Shown here: positions 11,401-25,719 of the stretch, piece after piece
How the letters are laid out: each line of letters starts with the position of its first letter
Position numbering within the stretch: position 1 is the stretch's first letter
Assembly (NCBI GenBank): GCA_024291935.2
Contig: CM044312.1
Span: forward strand, 48,614,001-48,678,000
DNA length: 64,000 bases
Reading direction: 5' to 3'
Source of the DNA: Okapia johnstoni
Lineage: Eukaryota; Chordata; Mammalia; Artiodactyla; Giraffidae
The notes under the pieces: model-generated
Database searches by the model: none
Seen by the model: only the letters and a program-made list of their open reading frames with translations
What the model was told of the DNA's origin: nothing
Program-made: the position numbers and the translations under genes

Positions 11401-14400
11401 AGAATCATTAATGAGCCTTTTTTTTTTTTTGATACTAAGTCTTTGAAGTCTGGTATATTTATACCTACCGCACATCTCAGTTTGGAATAGGTACATTGAT
11501 TGCCAGGTGCTCAATAGCCACTTATCTACCGGGTACCATATTGGACAGTGCAGCCCTAAGGATTACAATATACATTCTCAACTTACAAGATGATCCTCAC
11601 GTCTCACGTGCCCTTAAGGCCTCATTGTAGTTACTCACTAAAGAGCAGTATAGTAGAAAAAAGTAACGACAGTGTCCCAGAAATCTTTGAAACTTATGTT
11701 TAGAAAATGATTTAAAAGCAAAAAATGGAAGTTGGGGGTGTTATCCATTAAGTTTATTTTCCACTTGAAAAAATTTCTTTTTCAATGATGTTCTCAATTT
11801 TTTCTTCTAGACAAACTTGGCCCTACGGTGTTTGCTCCTGTTAAGATGGATCTAGTTGGAAATATTAAAGTGAGTATACTAGCTTGTCTCTGAAGACTTT
11901 ATTTGGAGGGAGTAGTTGGATGAAATCTTATTCAAAAACAGATGGTTGTTGAGTTTATACTCAGGATGGAAAGCATAGGCCAGCTGTAAGAGCCTTTTTC
12001 ACAGGGAAAAAAAAATACTTTAAAAATAGTACCTTAAAACCCTCAAACTAACTATTTAAATCTGGCTTAAACCCAATAAAAAATTCTCAAACAAATAAAA
12101 CAGATTACTTGGAAAACATAAAGAAGAAGGTAATAGAGGCTTAATTTATTTTAGTTTCTTAGAGGCCTGCTTAACAAACTTATGTAAACTGACTTGCTTG
12201 ATAGCTTTAGCACTTTTAACTTATTTCTCTGCTTTTCCTGCAGAAAGTAAACCAGAAGTATATCACCAACAAAGAAGAGTTTACCACACTCCAGAAGATA
12301 GTGCTACATGAAGTGGAGGCTGATGTAGCCCAGGTTAGGAACTCAGCTACGGAAGCCCTCCTGTGGCTGAAGAGGTGAGGTGGCCGGGGTGGGGCAGCAG
12401 GTGAAATCTAGTCAAGTTGAAATGTTACCTGCAATAAAATTGTTAGGCAAAGGAGGCTACTAAGTGAAGGCTGTAACCCACTTGTACAGAAGGCCTGATG
12501 AATAGAACGCCAACTTTTTTTTTTTTTGCCTCTATCTTGATAGTGATAAAACATTGTTCATATTAATAGAATATATAAGATAGGAATCATAAAGGACAGT
12601 AAAGCTGATTAGTTTGTCTTTAAGTCAGTGGGTCACAGACTGTAGCAGCATCAGAATCACCTAGAGGGCTTATTAAAAAAAACAGAGATTGCCCCACCCA
12701 AAACCCACAGTTTCTGATTCAGCAAGTCTGGAGTGGGGCCCCGGAATTTGCATTACTGACTAGTTGCCAGGTGATGCTGAAGCTGCTGGTCTTGGGACCA
12801 CATTTTGAAAACCACTGTTTAGGTATTTCAGATAAGAATGACCTAGAGCAAGCTAAAGGGAAATCACAGGGAAGAAACAGAAAGGACAGCCACGTGACTT
12901 GATCTGTTTATTGCTGTGCCCAAGATACTGTTGAAAAAGAAGCTTATGTCTGCCATTTTTTCATACCCATTCAATATAAGTGAACTTTGGAAATAATATT
13001 TCCTCCTCTTTTTTTGTTTTAGAGGTCTCAAATTTTTGAAAGGATTTTTGACTGAAGTGAAAAATGGAGAAAAGGACATCCAGACAGCCCTGAGTAAGTG
13101 TTCTTTACATTTTGATTGATTAATTGAAGAGGATGTGGAATGGAGATGCCTGGAGGAGGAGACAGGGTGTGTTTTCCAAGATTTGGTTTTCTTTCTTTTC
13201 TATTTCATTATTATTGTTTCTTATGTGCTTTGTTAAAAAAGAACCCAAGAGATAGTGACCTGGTTATTTACATCTAACTTACTAAAAATCAGTTTATCTT
13301 AAAGAAGAGCTAAATTAATATCCATCTTTTAATAGGAAAACCTAATATTTTAAAGAAGTCAGTTCTTCTTAAATAAATCCTTATGTGTCATGAGCCCTAC
13401 ATAATTTTCCCAGGCTTCCCTGTCTGTAGACTTGATGATGTGCCATGAAACAATATAAAGCTGATATTTCTGTAACATTGTATAAAAAATTTAGATAACT
13501 TAATCCTAACATCAATCTGTTTTTACAGGTCAGGTTATAGAAATTCTGAAAGATTAAAAGACTTGCTAAGACCACAAAGGATCTGGAGCAGGGTCACTTT
13601 GGGGTTGCTATCTCCAGGGTCTTCATTTTTCCCACAAAAGGTCTTCTCTATCATCACTGAGCTACCTGCATTTTGGGGCTTCTCATTCATCCTTGAATTT
13701 CAAAGACAGTATCAATTATATTGTCCACTGTGTGTCCTGATTTCAGTACCAGAAGTATATTCATGACATACCATGACAATTAGGACCCCCTACCAGTATC
13801 TATCAAATTTTATAACTTTGTGGAGTGATTAAGATCATGGACTTTCTGGATAGTGTTGTGCCCTTAGGGAATTTACTTAACTTTTCTGTGCCTCAGCTTC
13901 CTCATCTATAAAATGGGAATGATGATTTGATTTCCCTAATAAGATTGTTACAAAGATTAAGTAGGTTTATGCACGTGAAAAGATTAGAAATTTGGCATAT
14001 AGTAAGCCCTTGAAAGTGAAAGTGAAGTTGCTTAGTCCTGTCCGACTCTTTGTGACCTCATGGACTGTAGCCTACCAGGCTCCTCCATCCATGGGATTTT
14101 CTAGGCAAGAGTACTGGAGTGGGTTGCCATTTCCTTCTCCAGAGGATCTTCCCAACCCAGGGATCGAACCTGGGTCTCCAGCATTGCAGACAGGCACTTT
14201 ACCATCTGAGCCACCAGGGAAGCCCAGTAAGCACTTACAGAGGTTAACTCTATTGTTGTTTATATTCTCATCATCATGACATATGCACAGTTAATAACCT
14301 ACCAGAAAATGGGGCTTATTTGTCCCAAATCAGAAATGGAAAGTTTACAAAGCTCAATTGCTAAGCCCGAAATTTCCCTCCAGACTGACTTCTTAGTATG

Positions 14401-17400
14401 GAAATTTCACACTGGAAGGAAAATTCCACCACCTCCACCTGAAAGAAAATGCAGATGACATGGGATTCAGCACTGGGTGCCTGGCAGTGCAGTCTACTTG
14501 TCACAGGATGCTACTGCTTTGTGATTGTTGGCCGTGTGAGGGGAAGTGTGGGATGCTGATCTCAGTACCCCTCTGCTGGAGCTAGGACAGAGGAGAACCC
14601 AGCTGCTTACCTTGGAGGTCGAGAGGAAGTTCAGGATATACCATATCTGCCCTGCCCCATCCTTATTTTTCCCCTACCTTTTACTTTATTTGGAGACTGG
14701 GCCCAAGGATGTTGACTTTGTGAAGAGTGAGGAGACTTGAAGGGTAAATGCTGCTTCAAAGCCGAAATAATCACAGCCAGTCTCAACTTTTCTTTCTTTC
14801 TCTTCCCTGCTGGACTACTTTTAGTGCAAAGGAAAGGGGGACTGTAAATTTGAGATTTTCATCCTGATGCTTAGGATTATTTCAGAGGTTTTCATGATTT
14901 AAATCATCTTTATTACAGGGATTCCTAGTTTCTTGCTGCTGTTCAACGTGGAGCGAGAAAGCTCCCCTAACCACCGCCTCCCCTCTGAACACAGACACAA
15001 CAAGCTTTGTGCAAACAAAGAGAGCTTTATAAGAAATGTTACACATTAACTACTCAGAACCCACAGGCTCCTTATGCATATTTCTTCTAGATTAATGGCT
15101 TCTTTTTTCTTATTTTGAAATAATAGCCTTTATAAGGAGAACTTTTATCTAAAATGAGGAGGTTTGGGTATATAGGTTAAAGAGTGGGTATGTGTAATTT
15201 ATATGACATATATAGGCAAATTAGCTTGCATTTTTTCATTCTAAAATTGAATTTGAGTTATTGTAATAACAGCTACCATTTACAGAGTACTCAGTGTTGG
15301 CGTGACACAAGGTTCTCCATAAACATCTTATCGAATCGGAGTACTCCCCTTTTATAGTGATAAACTAAACTTTAGAGAAGATAAGTACTTTCCCTAGGGT
15401 TTCAGATCCAGATCAGTGGTTCTCAGAGTGGTCCAAGGACAGCAGCATCTGAAAACTTACTAGAACTGCAGACAACTGGGTCCCACCTGACACCTGCTGA
15501 CTCAGAAACGCCTGAGATGGGACCCAGCAGGGCATGTGATCCCAAGTCAGTTTCGTTCAGTTCAGTCACTCAGTCGTGTCCAGCTCTTTGTGACCCCATG
15601 AACTGCAGCACGCCAGGCCCCTCTGTACATCACCAACTCCCTGAGTCCACCCAAACCCATGTGCATTGAGTCGGCGATGCCATCCAGCCATCTCATCCTC
15701 TGTCTTCCCCTTCTCCTCCTGCCCTCAATCTTTCCCAGCATCAGGGTCTTTTCCAACGAGTCAGCTCTTGGATGAGGTGGCCAAAGTATTGGAATTTCAG
15801 CTTCAACATCAGTCCTCCCAATGAACACCCAGGACTGATCTCCTTTAGGATGGACTGGTTGAGTGATTCTAATCCATACTACAATTTGAAACCCATTCAT
15901 CCAGAGCTGGGATGTTGAAGCTCACGTGTTGCTAGGCTACATTTGGTTATTTGGGAATTTTGACTGCCTCTAAATGATTATTAAATAAGCAGGAGTAAAA
16001 GTACTGAAATTAGTTACCCATAGTATCAGTTAATTTTGCCTCCTTTTCATGATAATTGACTGGTTATCCAATGCCTGAAATTTTTTCCTAACCTAGGAAC
16101 AGCAGGACAATTAGTGGGGATAAATTAAGGATAAACCTTGGATGACACTCCCAAATTCGAAACCCACTGCTTAAGACAGGTTTTGAGGTAAATGCTCATA
16201 AAACTTGCATAGTCTTAATGGCTTTGAAAATGGGAGATGATATGTAAAAGTTGGAAATGACAAAGTGAAAGCAGTGACGTCTATTATCTTTCTGGAAAAT
16301 GCATGTATAGTCATTGTATTGCTGCAGTTCTGTGACCTAGAATGAGTTTGCAGCATCTGGAAGGAGGCCATCAGCTTTACACTGCCCCCTTTTGCATTTG
16401 AGCCATCTCTTGGATCCCCCATAATGATGATCAGAGTGGAATGTTTTGGGTGGTTTCATGCCAAGAGCTGCTCTGAACTCTAGTGTCCTATGATATTCTC
16501 TAGAGATCATTGTAAGGAAAGAGTTGGGTACACAAAGCAAATGTGTTTAATGATCCACCTTGTAGCTGAGCCCCTCCATTCACAGATGCCACATCAAAAA
16601 GAGGCTTCAGAAAGCATCCTTGTAAGTGAAAGGAAGAAAAGTTGCTCTGCCATTTCATGCACCATTGTACTAAATGTCATATGCTCTGCACTACGCCCTC
16701 AGCAGGATAGCATATTGCCACATCCCTCACCTCCAAATGATTTCACAAATGTCAGATAAACATTAACCTAACCAAGATCTCTAGCACAGAATAGGAAAAA
16801 AAATTAAAGGGTACTCAGTTATACAGTTAATATAAAAGGCTTTCACAAATAAGGAGAGCTATATGAGAGAGAGAAAATCAGAACTCGTAATCAGATATTT
16901 GACATCAAATCATAACTTGATCTAACTGTTCTGAAAGTACTGGGACGTGTGAATGAAGTCATGCCATCTTCAGAACTATTCACAGCATGTGCTCTAATGG
17001 CAGAACTGGCTTACAGTATAAATTTTCATCTCCATGGTGCCTGAAGGTAACAAAGGATATCTTTGGGTATTTGTTTCATCTCTGTCAACTGGTTATTGAG
17101 TTAGCTTTTCTCCAAACTATTCATTTTGCCTGAAACTTAGTCACTATAAAGAATTTGGGGGTTTTCCTAGTAGTAGGTCTTTTGGTGTGTGTGCTCAATT
17201 GCATTCAAACTCTTTGCGACCCTGTGGCCTGTAGCCTGCCAGGCTCCTCTGTCCATGGAATTTCCCAGGTGAGAATACTGGAGCAGGTTGCCATTTCCTA
17301 CTCCAGGATATCTTCCTGACGCAGGGATCGAACCATGACTCCTGCATCTTCTGCTTGGCAAGCGGATTCTTTACTGCTGTGCCACCTGGAAAGCCCATTT

Positions 17401-20400
17401 ATATTATATCAAATATTTATCATTTGGCCAAATATATAAACACAATTCCACCTACTACCTCATGACCCCATTACTTCCGAGAAGATCTTCATCCAGAATT
17501 TGTAGTTTATTATTATATAATAAATGTTTTTATACTTTTACTATATATTTATGTGTCCATGAACAATATCTATAAAATATTGCATGTTTTAAACTCATAT
17601 ACATGGTGTCACATTATACACATTATTCCTTTCTCACTCGGTATATTCAGATTTATTTACCGCTTATTCACTTTCAAACCTTTCTTCATTCATGATTCTT
17701 GTCTGAGGACTCCCTAATTTAGCTCATTTGCAGAACTGAGATAATTCGTGTTTCCTGAGCTCAGTGAATGATTGATTCCACGCTTCCTTGCCTTTACTTG
17801 TCTGCTTCTCAAACTCTCTCTTAAAACTTGGATTTGTATTTCTTCTTCATGCATTCTGCTTCTGGACAGAATAGCTGCCTGTCAGCAGTAATGGAAAGGT
17901 TGTTGGTACTCAGATGCTATAATAGGTTGAGGCATCATTTCTAAATACTTCGTAGAAAGGTTTTGACTGACCATTAAAAAAAATCAGATCAGCGTTGTTT
18001 CCATAAATAGAATAAGGTTCTGATTTTTTTCAAGATACGGCTGGGAAAAGGCACATTTTTCATTTTCATTATTTTGTTTTATCACAAAGAATAAACATCA
18101 GTTTTGTCAGAATGCTTTAAAGTGACAGGAATGCCTAAGTTCTCATTGCTTTTAGTTTTGTGACCTTGGACAGGTAACTATCTCTCTGGGCCTTCTGGTT
18201 TTTTTCAGCCATAAAAAGAGAAGAATTGGGCAAGGTGACTGTCAGTGCTTCCTACTCAGAAATTTTGATTCGGTTTCTAAGGAACTGACACATTTAAAAG
18301 AACTGGAAGAAGGGAATCATTTATGTCTTTTCAGAGGCCAAAAATACTTCCAGATTATAGAACATGCATTATGATAATGAATGGGTAGTTCAGTGAAGAT
18401 TAATGTATTTCATTTTCTAATCTTCTCTAGGTAACCAAAATAGGTCAGGCTTATAGACTTCATCCTAATTTAATGCGTCCTCACGTGATAGGGATATGTG
18501 CAGCCCTAGAAGTCACTTAAGGACTTTGGTCAAGTCTTTTTCTTTTGTGAGTTTTATTTGTTGGTTTTCAATTGCAGAAGTGGTCTTCCTAGGCCTGTTT
18601 CAGGACCCAGCCGAAATTCTCTGCTTCCCTCTTCTCCTGTTAGACCACCTGGCTGGTGTTTTGCCCAGTAGAACTCTTCTCTTGGCAAGATGCAGGCACA
18701 GCAAAGACCAGCTGCCTCCTCTAGAAGGACCAGGTGGGATACAGAGATAGTGCTGCTGTAGAAGCTCTCTCTTCCTTAGACCAGGCTGCCCCTCTTACTT
18801 GGTCTGACCACATCCTTGTTTTCTTGCTATCCCATAGAAGGGGGCGTGAAGAAAGGTTTCTGGGCCTTTTTGAGTAGTTGACTTCGCTGGCAAAGGGTAG
18901 GAAAGGTATAAAGTCCCTGAGGTTGGAGAAGTACTAAATCCAGAGCCCTTATAAACAGGCAGTTTGTCTGCCAGGTGAGCCCTGGAGCTGAAGGCTCAAA
19001 GACCAGGACAGGAGACACCTGTGTTTGCTACATACTGTAAAGAAATGTGGGTTTCTTTTTACTTCCCCATCACAATTCCAAATTAGAATGATTGTGACTA
19101 TTAGTAGAAGAAAATAATACTATCTGTATAGGAAAGAAGACTTAAAAGAATATACCTCTAGAATGCCCTATGTGGTCATCTCTGGGAGGCATGATTATAT
19201 ATCTCTTTAGTGCTTCCCTTTTTACATTTTCCATATTTTTAACAATGAACACATTATTTTTGAAATAAGAAAAAAAAAAGCAGTAAGTTTTATACCTTTT
19301 TAAACTACTACTGTGCCTCAGATGGGAAGTTCAGAATCCTTGACATGGCATTAAAAGGTCCTCCCAGTTTGGCCCCATCCCCAGTATCTGCAGCCCTAGT
19401 GAATGGTTCTCCCTTCCTGCCACCATCTCCAAGTAGCTTCCTCCATCTGAAACTCCAGCCACCACCCTCCTCTCTGCCCTAGCCAGCCTTTGAGTGTCCT
19501 CTGGAGACTTCTCTCTGTCCACATGCTCCCAGGCTGCATTCACCTTTCTCCTTTCCTGTAGTACTAGATACAGATGTCTGTTACAGCAGTTGGAAATTTA
19601 CATAATAATGATTTGTTAAACGCTGATTCTCTTAAAAGCCCATGAACTTCCTGAGGATAGTGGACTGACTTTAAATCATCCAGAGATCCATGCTGCCTTG
19701 CACAGTAAAGGGTGTGCGGTAGGCTCACACTAAATTCTTATTGATGGAGCAGCTGTTCCATTGTGATTGTCCATGAGCAGATTGTAATGGCACTGAATTT
19801 CATCTGCTAATTTTTGATGATATTTAATACCTTACATGGATGATGATCACAAGAAATACAGTTTGCCCACTATACCTCTGTGACTCACCTCTGGATGTTT
19901 CCCATGGACCTGTACACTATCTTACCAGCCCAGATGGCTGCCTAGATGGTTGGAAAGTTGACTGTCTTGCTGATTTACCCCAGAGGCTGTGCCTAGTATT
20001 TCCTGCCCATCTGCAGCTGTACACTTTGTGTGCTAACAACCCTTTCTTCAGTAAGGTCTTGTATACCATCTAAAATGTCTCTGATAACATCTGTCCCCTT
20101 AAAGAATCAGATAGGGTTTAAGTGTGACTTACATTGAAGACTTGTATCTATGACAATGCCTTAGCCTTCTCAGACTCTTCTCCTAAGAAAAAGATTGAAT
20201 TTACTCTTGATTTCTCCTTTAGATTCTCTCTTAAGAGCTCTTTCTACCCTTGAATTTATTGATTTTTATCATTTCTGCTTTAGCTTTGCGATACTGGATG
20301 CTGGCATTTCAACCCATTCCTAAAATTTAGATAGCCAGGGAAATCTGCTATTTAGAATTCAAATGTACAGTCTTATTTTATACAAAATATAATGTATTTT

Positions 20401-23400
20401 ATGCAAACATGAACTGTGTAAAACTGTAGTAAGGTGTGCTAAAAGTTCCCTTTTGAATGAATGAAAAGGGAACATAAATATGGGCACAATAAAGGACAGA
20501 AATGGTATGGACGTAACAGAAGCAGAAGATACTATGAAAAGGTGGCAAGAATAAACTGTACAAAAAAGATCTTAATGACCCAGATAATCACAGTGGTGTG
20601 GTCACTCACCTAGAGCCAGACATCCTGGAGTCTGAAGTCAAGTGGGCCTTAGGAAGCATCACTACAAACAAAGCTAGTGGAGGTGATGGAATTCCAGTTG
20701 AGCTATTTCAAGTCCTAAAAGATGAGACTGTTACAGTGCTGCACTCAGTATGCCAGCAAATTTGGAAAGCTCAGCAGTGGCCACAGGACTGGAAAAGGTC
20801 AGTTTTCATTCCAATCCCAAAGAAAGGCAATGCCAAAGAATGTTCAGACTACTGCACAATTGCACTCATCTCACACGCCAGTAAAGGAATGCTCAAAATT
20901 CCCCAAGCCAGGCTTCAACAGTACATGAACTGAGAATGTCCAGATGTTCAAGCTGGATTTAGAAAAGGCAGAGGAACCAGAGATCAAATTGCCAACATCT
21001 GTAGGATCATCAAAAAAGCAAGAGAGTTCCAGAAATACATCTGTTTCTGCTTTATTGACTACGCTAAAGCCTTTGACTGTGTGGATCACAACAAGCTGGA
21101 AAATTCTGAAAGAGATGGGAATACCAGACCACCTGACCTGCCTCTTGAGAAATCTGCATGCAGATCAGGAAGCAACAGTTAGAACTGGACATGGAACAAC
21201 AGACTGATTCCAAATAGGAAAAGGAGTACGTCAAGGCTGTATGTTGTCATCCTACTTATTTAACTTATATGCAGAGTACATCATGTGACATGCTAGGCTG
21301 GATGAAGCACAAGCTGGAATCAAGATCGCTGAGAGAAATATCAATAACCTCAGATATGCAGATGACACCACCCTTATGGCAGAAAGTGAAGAGGGACTGA
21401 AGAACCTCTTGATGAAAGTAAAAGAGCAGAGTGAAAAAGCTGACTTAGAACATTCAAAAACGAAGATCATGGCATCCGGTCCCATCAGTTCATAGCAAAT
21501 AGATGGGGAAACAGTGGAAATAGTTCAGTTCAGTTCAGTTGCTCAGTCGTGTCCAACTCTTTGTGACCCCATAGACTGCAGCACGCCAGGCCTCCCTGCC
21601 CATCACCAACTCCCAGAGTTTACCCAAATTCATGTCTATTGAGTCGGTGATGCCATCCAACCATCTCATCCTCTGTCGTCCCATTCGCCTCCTGCCCTCA
21701 ATCTTTCCCAGCATCAGGGTCTTTTCCAATGAGTCAGCTCTTTGCATCAGGTGGCCAAGGTATTGGAGTTTCAGCTTCAACATCAGTCCTTCCAATGAAC
21801 ACCCAGGACTGATCTCCTTTAGGATGGACTGGTTGGATCTCCTTGCAGTCCAAGGGACTCTCAAGAGTCTCCACCAACACCACAGTTCAAAAGCATCAAT
21901 TCTTCAGCACTCAGCTTTCTTTATAGTCCAACTCCCACATCCATACATGACTACTGGAAAAACTATAGCCTTGACTAGTTGGACCTTTGTTGGCATAGTA
22001 ATGTCTCTGCTTTTTAATATGCTGTCTAGATTGGTCATAACTTTCCTTCCAAGGAGTAAGTGTCTTTTAATTTCATGGCTGCAGTCACCATCTGCAGTGA
22101 TTTTGGAGCCCCCAAAAATAAAGTCAGCCACTGTTTCCACTGTTTCCCCATCTATTTGCTATGAAGTGATGGGACCGGATGCCATGATCTTAGTTTTCTG
22201 AACGTTGAGCTTTAAGCCAGCTTTTTCACTCTCCTCTTTCACTTTCATTGAGAGGCTCTTTAGTTCTTCTTCACTTTCTGCCATAAGGGTGGTGTCATCT
22301 GCATATCTGAGGTTATTGATATTTCTCCCGGCAATCTTAATTCCATCTTGTGCTTCATCCAGCCGAGCGTTTCTCATGATGTACTCTGCATATAAGTTAA
22401 ATAAGCAGGGTGACAATATACAGCCTTGACGTACTCCTTTCTCAATTTGGAACCAGTCTGTTGTTCCATGTCCAGTTCTAACTGTTGCTTCCTGATCTGC
22501 ATGCAGATTTCTCAAGAGGCAGGTCAGGTGGTCTGGTATGCCCATCTCTTTCAGAATTTTCCACAGTTTATTGTGATCCACACAGTCAAAGGCTTTGGCA
22601 TAGTCAGTAAAACAGAAATAGATGGAGATAGTGGCAGACTTTATTTTCTTGGGGTCCAAAATCACTGCAGATGGTGACTGTAGCCATGAAATTGAAAGAC
22701 TCTTTCTCCTTGGAATTAAAGCTATGACCAACCTAGACAGTGTATTGATAAGCAGAGACATTACTTTGCCGACAAAGGTTCGTCTAGTCAAAGCTATGAG
22801 TTTTCCAATAGTCATGTATGGATGTGAGAGTTAGACTATAAAGAAAGCTAAGCACTGAAGAATTGATGTGTTTGAACTGTGGTGTTGGAGGAGACTCTTG
22901 AGAGTCCTTTGGACTGCAAGGAGATCCAACCAGTACATCCTAAAGGAAATCAGTCCTGAATATTTGTTGGAAGGACTGATGCTGAAGCTGAAACTCCAAT
23001 ACTTTGGCCACCTGATGTGAAGAACTGACTCACTGGAAAAGACCCTGATTCTGGGAAAGATTGAGGGCAGGAGGAGAAGGGGACGACAGAGGATGAGATG
23101 GTTGGATGGCATCACCAACTCGATGGACATGAGTTTGAGCAAGCTCCAGGAGTTGATGATGGACAGGGAAACCTGGCATGCTGCAGTCCATGGGATTGCA
23201 AAGATCAAGCACGACTGAGAGACTGAACTGAACTGATCCTAAAAGTGTTAGTGAAGCCTTACGCAAATTTTGACAACAGACATTGACAAGAATTACATCA
23301 TTTCAAAGCTAGAGGACTCGAATAAATTGTAAACTGTGTTTAAACTTGCAGCCATGCGGCCTGGCTGTTTTTCTTAGTAAAATGCAGATACCTGATATCC

Positions 23401-25688
23401 TTCAGCAGTTCTGTGAGCTACAGTGTTTTGCTGCATAGGGACTTGTGGTTGTGATTTTGGTGTCTAGGTTTGTTGTTGTTGTTGTTATTTTAACCTCTGC
23501 TCTTGTTACAATTTAAAATGTCTTTGTATCCTATTATAGGGTCACCCAAGCATTGATTTAATAGCACTGATGCTTGTACTAGTGCTGAAACTAGCCCATG
23601 AAAATAAACCAGTTTGGAATAAAATTTTGATATTGTAAAACATGATAAAGAAGGTCAAACAACCCCCATGATACTCTGTGCTATAATTTAGGAGTGTGAG
23701 GACTCTGTAGACCACTAAAGATGATGCTGAAAAAATAAAATGGAGCATTGAAATAAAAATGCACTGTGGTGATACAGAGCTGTTCCTCCTGAGAGAATGT
23801 TTATTCCTGTAGAAAAATCAGTTTCCAATTTGGCATATATTGAATTATTCAAAGCCTTCAGGAACACATCCCTTGCATAAAATGCAGTCATCTTGTTCTT
23901 GAGATTATTTTTGTAATTAAAATTACTATATAGAAGTTTTTAAATCTCCTTCTAAAACTCGTTGGGAAAAAAATAATAGGTTTTTATCTTTAAAGTCTAG
24001 AATATGAATTGACTTTTATTAATAAGCCTCACCAGTTACTTTATATCTAGCTTAATAACTTCAAACTGTTCTTTCCATAATAGTTTTCAAAGTTCTAGCT
24101 TTAATACTGTATATCCAAGGTCATGGGACATCTAGGACTAACATTTGACATCCCAAAATAGAACGTTAGAATTGAAGAGAACCTTAGTGAAAATTTTACA
24201 AAGAGGAAAACAGATGGTTAGAGAGGTCAGCTAAGGGACTGGCTCAGGGTAACACAACATTTCAAAGAACTGCATTTTTCTATTTTTATAGTGTATTTTA
24301 AATTATATTCTCCACATGACAATATCCTTGTCTCCCTTTTTACTTCCTTATATGTATTGAATTTTCCAACCATAATAATAAGCTGCCGTTCAGCTATATT
24401 GACACAGGGTAAGAGTGGAAATATCAAATTTTGTTGTTGTTTTTTTTTTTCAATTTTTCTTTAAAAAAAAATATCTCTGGAGGCTTTGTTTTTCCTGCTC
24501 AGGACTTTTGGGGTATATAATCTTGTAATTAAGCTTTTTCCCCTCAGTTTTTAATGCCTATAGGAATGTGCTGCTATGTACATTAGAAAAGACATGATGC
24601 AAATAACACATCAAATCCTGATGAAATTGTTCCTCATGGAGTATTTCTTCTTTTCAAGATAATGCATATGGTAAAACATTGCGGCAACATCATGGCTGGG
24701 TAGTTCGAGGAGTTTTTGCGGTAAGTACGCCTTCCTAATGTTCTGATGGTCACAGCAGGGTGTTTTGTTTTGCTTTGTGTGTGTGTGGTGTTTCTGTTTC
24801 TTTTTGAGAATGAGAACAAAATGTTGCTTATTTCATTGAAATCTGTAGGTCTGTTGTCTCAAAATGTTGGCAATAAACAGTAAGAAAAGACTTAGAGCGT
24901 GCTTCACCTTATCTAGTTCCAGGGACCCTGAGGTTTGTCTCAGAAGTGGCTACCTTTCTGATGAGGTAGTAAAGAGTGTCATTGTAGACTAGAGATAGGC
25001 AGGAAGCTGCCAGGTGCTCACCCTCTGAGGGGCAACCAGTGGTGGTTTCAAGCCCATAGCTCCCTCTGCTGCCTGTCAGGGTCAGGCCTGTTAATTCTCA
25101 GATTTTAGTCTTTTTTTCCTAAACTGAATTGTATCTTTGAATATTAACTGACCTGGGTTGCCAGTGGCTAGAACTGGAAATCTCTTCTTCCCCAATTGTT
25201 TTCCTTGTGGAAGTGTTTGTATTTGTGTGTGTTGGCTCCTGTTACCTATTATTCCTTCCTTTCTTGCATGACCTGGGAAGAACACACACCTGAGAATGAT
25301 AGTTCTCAGGTGGACAGATCAGTTCACCTGCTTCGTAAAATAGCTGGAGCAGATGGCCCCTTTCTGTCAGCAGTAGTATTCTCTGATTCTACCGTCGGGC
25401 GAGAGGTCAGCCATAGTCAGGTGCAGCCATGAAAAGGCTGAATCTCATGTCATGGTACAATAGGAAATGTCAGGGGATTAAAAATAGCTTGCAGATGAAG
25501 TCTTTTACTAATTTGCCTAAGGTAAGAACTGTTCAGATCATGATTTCTTAGGAGACAGGTAAAGAAAGTGGGAAGAATTTATCACGGAAGAGATCAAATT
25601 TTAGTGAAATGAAACATTTTACTGTTCACTGGAATAGGAGCCAGACCAGTTGCAGCCACAACCTGCTCACACTTACCTTCAGTGGATG

Positions 25689-25719
<31 letters not shown>

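Noticed and set aside
22159..22815. 218-codon reverse transcriptase frame as an active gene
   Set aside because: It lies in a 5'-truncated BovB lacking the endonuclease, and its first part reads across the insertion boundary into the host copy.
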